A stretch of DNA of 20,660 nt from JAQGHB01 sp036384495 (GTDB lineage Bacteria; Patescibacteriota; Saccharimonadia; Saccharimonadales; UBA4665): assembly GCA_036384495.1 (NCBI GenBank), contig DASVMD010000045.1, forward strand, positions 1 through 20,660, read 5' to 3'. Below are positions 18,541 through 20,660 of this stretch, one piece after another; position 1 is the stretch's first letter, and each line of letters begins with the position of its first letter. The position numbers were made by a program, and so were the translations under genes. The notes below the pieces were generated by a model, which was not told the origin of the DNA, did not search any database, and was given only the letters and a program-made list of their open reading frames with translations.

Positions 18541-20385
18541 ATGGCCGACCAATCCGATCAGTTACCCGCAATGAGACATTCACTAGCGCATATCATGGCG
18601 ACCGCTATTCAGAAACTGTGGCCGGAAGCTAAGTTTGGCGTCGGGCCGGCAGTAGAGAACGGCTTTTATTACGATGTCGACCTCGGCGACACCAAGATTT
18701 CCGAAGAGGATTTTGGCCGCATCGAGGCCGCCATGCAAGAAGTTATTAAGGCCAATGTGCCATTTGAGCGCTTTGAGAAGCCGGTGGACGAAGCCATTGA
18801 CTGGGCGCAGCAGGCCGGGCAGCCATATAAAGAGGAGTTGCTGAACGACCTCAAGCGCGCTGGCACCACTGTTGCCAAAGACTTGAACGCTGATGAGCTT
18901 GGTACCATTGCCGAGGGCGATGCCGCAGTGTCGAACGTGTCGTTTTACCGCAACGGCGACTTTACCGACCTCTGTCGAGGGCCGCATGTGGAGTCTACGG
19001 GCAAAGTCGGTGCCTTTAAGCTGCTGCGGGTCAGCGGCGCCTACTGGCGCGGTAACGAAAAGAACGCCCAAATGCAGCGTATCTACGGCGTGGCGTTTGC
19101 GACTCCTAAGGAGTTAAGGCAGCACCTTGACATGCTCGAAGAGGCCAAAAAGCGCGATCACCGCAAGCTAGGACAAGAAATGGATCTGTTCGTGTTTAGC
19201 GACCTGGTTGGCTCGGGACTGCCGCTGTTTACGCCTCGGGGCACGGTGATCCGTGAGCAACTTGAGAGGTTTTCTAATCAGTTACGCGAACGTCACGGCT
19301 ACCAGAAGGTGACGATTCCGCATATTACCAAGAAAGAGTTGTACGAAGCGTCCGGGCACTGGGCGAAGTTTGGCGATGAGCTGTTCTTGGTTAAAAGTCA
19401 GGAAACCAGAGATGAGTTTGTCATGAAGCCGATGAACTGCCCGCACCATACTCAGATTTTCGCCAGCAGGCCGCGCTCGTACCGTGAACTGCCGATTGCC
19501 TATCTGGACACGACTATGGTGTATCGTGACGAAAAGTCCGGTGAGTTGGGCGGCCTAAACCGCGTGCGCTCGATTACGCAAGATGACAGTCACGCTTTTT
19601 GTCGGGATGATCAGATTGAAACGATCATAAATGAGCTATTGAATGACGCCAGCGAACTTTATACGACGCTCGATATGAAGCTACGTGTTCGCATGTCGTA
19701 TCGCGATGACAGTGATGCCTACCTGGGCGATAAATCCCTATGGTCGAGTGCCCAAGAACAGCTCAAAAAAGCGGTTATCGCCAACGACATGGAATACTTC
19801 GAGCAAGAGGGCGAAGCGGCTTTTTACGGTCCGAAGATTGACTTTATGGCCACCGATGCCCTCGGTCGTGAGCATCAAGTTGCCACCGTGCAGCTCGATT
19901 TCGTGATGCCTGAGCGCTTTGGCCTGGAATACGTTGCCGAAGATGGCGCTAAAAAACAGCCGGTGATGATTCACTGCGCCTTGCTAGGCTCCACGGAGCG
20001 ATTTTTGAGCGTATATATTGAGCACACCGCAGGGCGGTTCCCGGTTTGGCTGGCGCCGGAGCAGGTTCGGGTGATCACCGTGAATCAAGAAGCCGCTACC
20101 TTGGAGTTCGCCGAAAAGGTGCTGAACCACGGCCGCGAGCTTGGCCTGCGAGTGCATGTCGATAACACCAACGAATCAGTCGGCAAGAAGATCCGCGCCG
20201 CCGAACTAGCCAAAGTCCCCTACACTATCGTGCTGGGCGACAAGGAAATTTCGAGCGGGGAAGTGGTCCCTCGTATCCGTAAAGACATGGCCGTCATGGA
20301 TGTGCCGCTGACGGTCGGCATTGAGCAGTTCCTGGGCACCGTGGCTAACGAAGCTAAATCGCGGGTACTGAAGACGTCTCTGTAA
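18541..20385 (+). CDS. thrS: threonyl-tRNA synthetase lacking the N-terminal TGS domain
   Basis: The product is 614 aa; the E. coli enzyme has 642. It attaches threonine to tRNA-Thr. The sequence opens directly in the editing domain, with HSLAH (H13, H17) and the paired C145/H149 in CRGPH, which hydrolyse Ser-tRNA-Thr. The catalytic class II core follows: the zinc cysteine C300 in MNCPHH, motif 2 at YRDEKSGELGGLNRVRS, and motif 3 around LLGSTERFLSVYIEH. The C-terminal anticodon-binding domain begins near FPVWLAP. The TGS domain found at the N-terminus of many ThrRS is absent; the start is fixed by AAGGAG, so this is not a wrong start. The gene is regulated by the T-box. The ATL gene starts 1 nt after its stop. 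Confidence 0.97.
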   Translation: MADQSDQLPAMRHSLAHIMATAIQKLWPEAKFGVGPAVENGFYYDVDLGDTKISEEDFGRIEAAMQEVIKANVPFERFEKPVDEAIDWAQQAGQPYKEELLNDLKRAGTTVAKDLNADELGTIAEGDAAVSNVSFYRNGDFTDLCRGPHVESTGKVGAFKLLRVSGAYWRGNEKNAQMQRIYGVAFATPKELRQHLDMLEEAKKRDHRKLGQEMDLFVFSDLVGSGLPLFTPRGTVIREQLERFSNQLRERHGYQKVTIPHITKKELYEASGHWAKFGDELFLVKSQETRDEFVMKPMNCPHHTQIFASRPRSYRELPIAYLDTTMVYRDEKSGELGGLNRVRSITQDDSHAFCRDDQIETIINELLNDASELYTTLDMKLRVRMSYRDDSDAYLGDKSLWSSAQEQLKKAVIANDMEYFEQEGEAAFYGPKIDFMATDALGREHQVATVQLDFVMPERFGLEYVAEDGAKKQPVMIHCALLGSTERFLSVYIEHTAGRFPVWLAPEQVRVITVNQEAATLEFAEKVLNHGRELGLRVHVDNTNESVGKKIRAAELAKVPYTIVLGDKEISSGEVVPRIRKDMAVMDVPLTVGIEQFLGTVANEAKSRVLKTSL

Positions 20386-20386
20386 T

Positions 20387-20660
20387 ATGGACGAAGTCGA
20401 TCCTAACTTTCGTGAGCGAGTAGAAGCTTTGGTACGACAGATACCGGCCGGCCGCGTTATGACATACGGACAATTGGCCGCACTGTGCGGAAACGCCCGG
20501 GCGGCGCGAGTGGTTGGCGGCGTGGCCCACTTCGGTGATCCGTCGCTGCCGTGGCAGCGGGTGGTCAATAAGCAGGGCGGACTAGCCGCCGGATATCCTG
20601 GCGGACGTTCGGGGCATAAGCAGGTTTTGGAGCACGAGGGTTTTACGGTGTCAGATGACT
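20387..20660 (+). CDS. alkyltransferase-like (ATL/Atl1) DNA-binding protein, partial
   Basis: The 91 codons before the window end match the MGMT C-terminal domain: VMTYGQLAALCG, an arginine-finger-like R41 in RAARVVGG, then LPWQRVV. The alkyl-acceptor cysteine of MGMT (PCHR) is replaced by W56 (PWQR), the mark of ATL proteins. These bind O6-alkylguanine, flip the base and hand the lesion to nucleotide excision repair without transferring the alkyl group. The His usual after the Trp (PWHR) is Gln here. It starts 1 nt after the thrS stop with no ribosome site of its own, so it is probably coupled and shares the T-box-controlled transcript. The C-terminus lies outside the window. Confidence 0.88.
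   Translation, partial: MDEVDPNFRERVEALVRQIPAGRVMTYGQLAALCGNARAARVVGGVAHFGDPSLPWQRVVNKQGGLAAGYPGGRSGHKQVLEHEGFTVSDD

Noticed and set aside
1..20660. CRISPR arrays or insertion sequences
   Set aside because: No regularly spaced repeats, transposase frames or terminal inverted repeats were seen.

Overview
The window reads like chromosome from a Patescibacteria/CPR bacterium, most likely Candidatus Saccharibacteria. This rests on gene character and not on a database match. The genes are compact and touch or overlap (ATGA, GTGA, 1-nt gaps, convergent 4-nt overlaps). Many short proteins have no recognisable family. The ThrRS lacks its TGS domain. The long HEPN protein has an N-terminal segment of a kind common in CPR proteins. 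TGA is used as a stop (e.g. 2390-2392, 8700-8702), so the standard code applies. All three tRNA genes encode CCA.

Layout. 21-723: two small overlapping genes, the second a membrane-anchored exported protein. 778-4212: a compact defence or toxin-antitoxin-like cluster. An Xre-ImmA/IrrE metallopeptidase, a DUF4411 PIN-like protein and a small HEPN protein form a tightly coupled operon, which converges on a 450-aa second HEPN protein. 4225-4477: an unexplained GC-rich intergenic block. 4533-6982: four unrecognised genes; the last two share a near-identical promoter module and a repeat at their stop codons. 7134-8702: a surface module with a 5-codon minicistron, a secreted DUF3494 (ice-binding-like) protein ending in LPNTG plus a membrane anchor, and an overlapping class F-like sortase that probably attaches it. 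8731-11565: an alpha/beta hydrolase, a tiny membrane protein, a PlsC-like acyltransferase and an unknown protein. 11689-11863: tRNA-Thr(CGT) and tRNA-Gly(CCC). 11916-15583: a tail-fibre-like protein, a small membrane protein, a processive GT2 glycosyltransferase and an unknown protein. 15580-16961: NrdR with a self-operator-like palindrome, a promoter-and-terminator-bounded 190-nt transcription unit with no normal start codon, an unknown gene and tRNA-Val(GAC). 17022-18050: a nucleotidyltransferase. 18180-20660: a candidate structured RNA, a T-box leader, thrS, and the start of an alkyltransferase-like (ATL) gene.

Two regulatory themes stand out. First, at nine genes a -10 hexamer ends only 7-9 nt before the start codon, so the mRNAs should be leaderless or nearly so; good Shine-Dalgarno sequences occur at only a few genes, such as thrS, which has a long leader. 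Second, thrS is preceded by a well-formed T-box antiterminator/terminator switch. Its UGGA bulge is complementary to the UCCA end of the tRNA-Thr encoded in the same window.

The strongest candidate for an under-described system is the ImmA/IrrE - DUF4411 - HEPN operon facing a second HEPN protein: one predicted protease/regulator and three predicted RNases.
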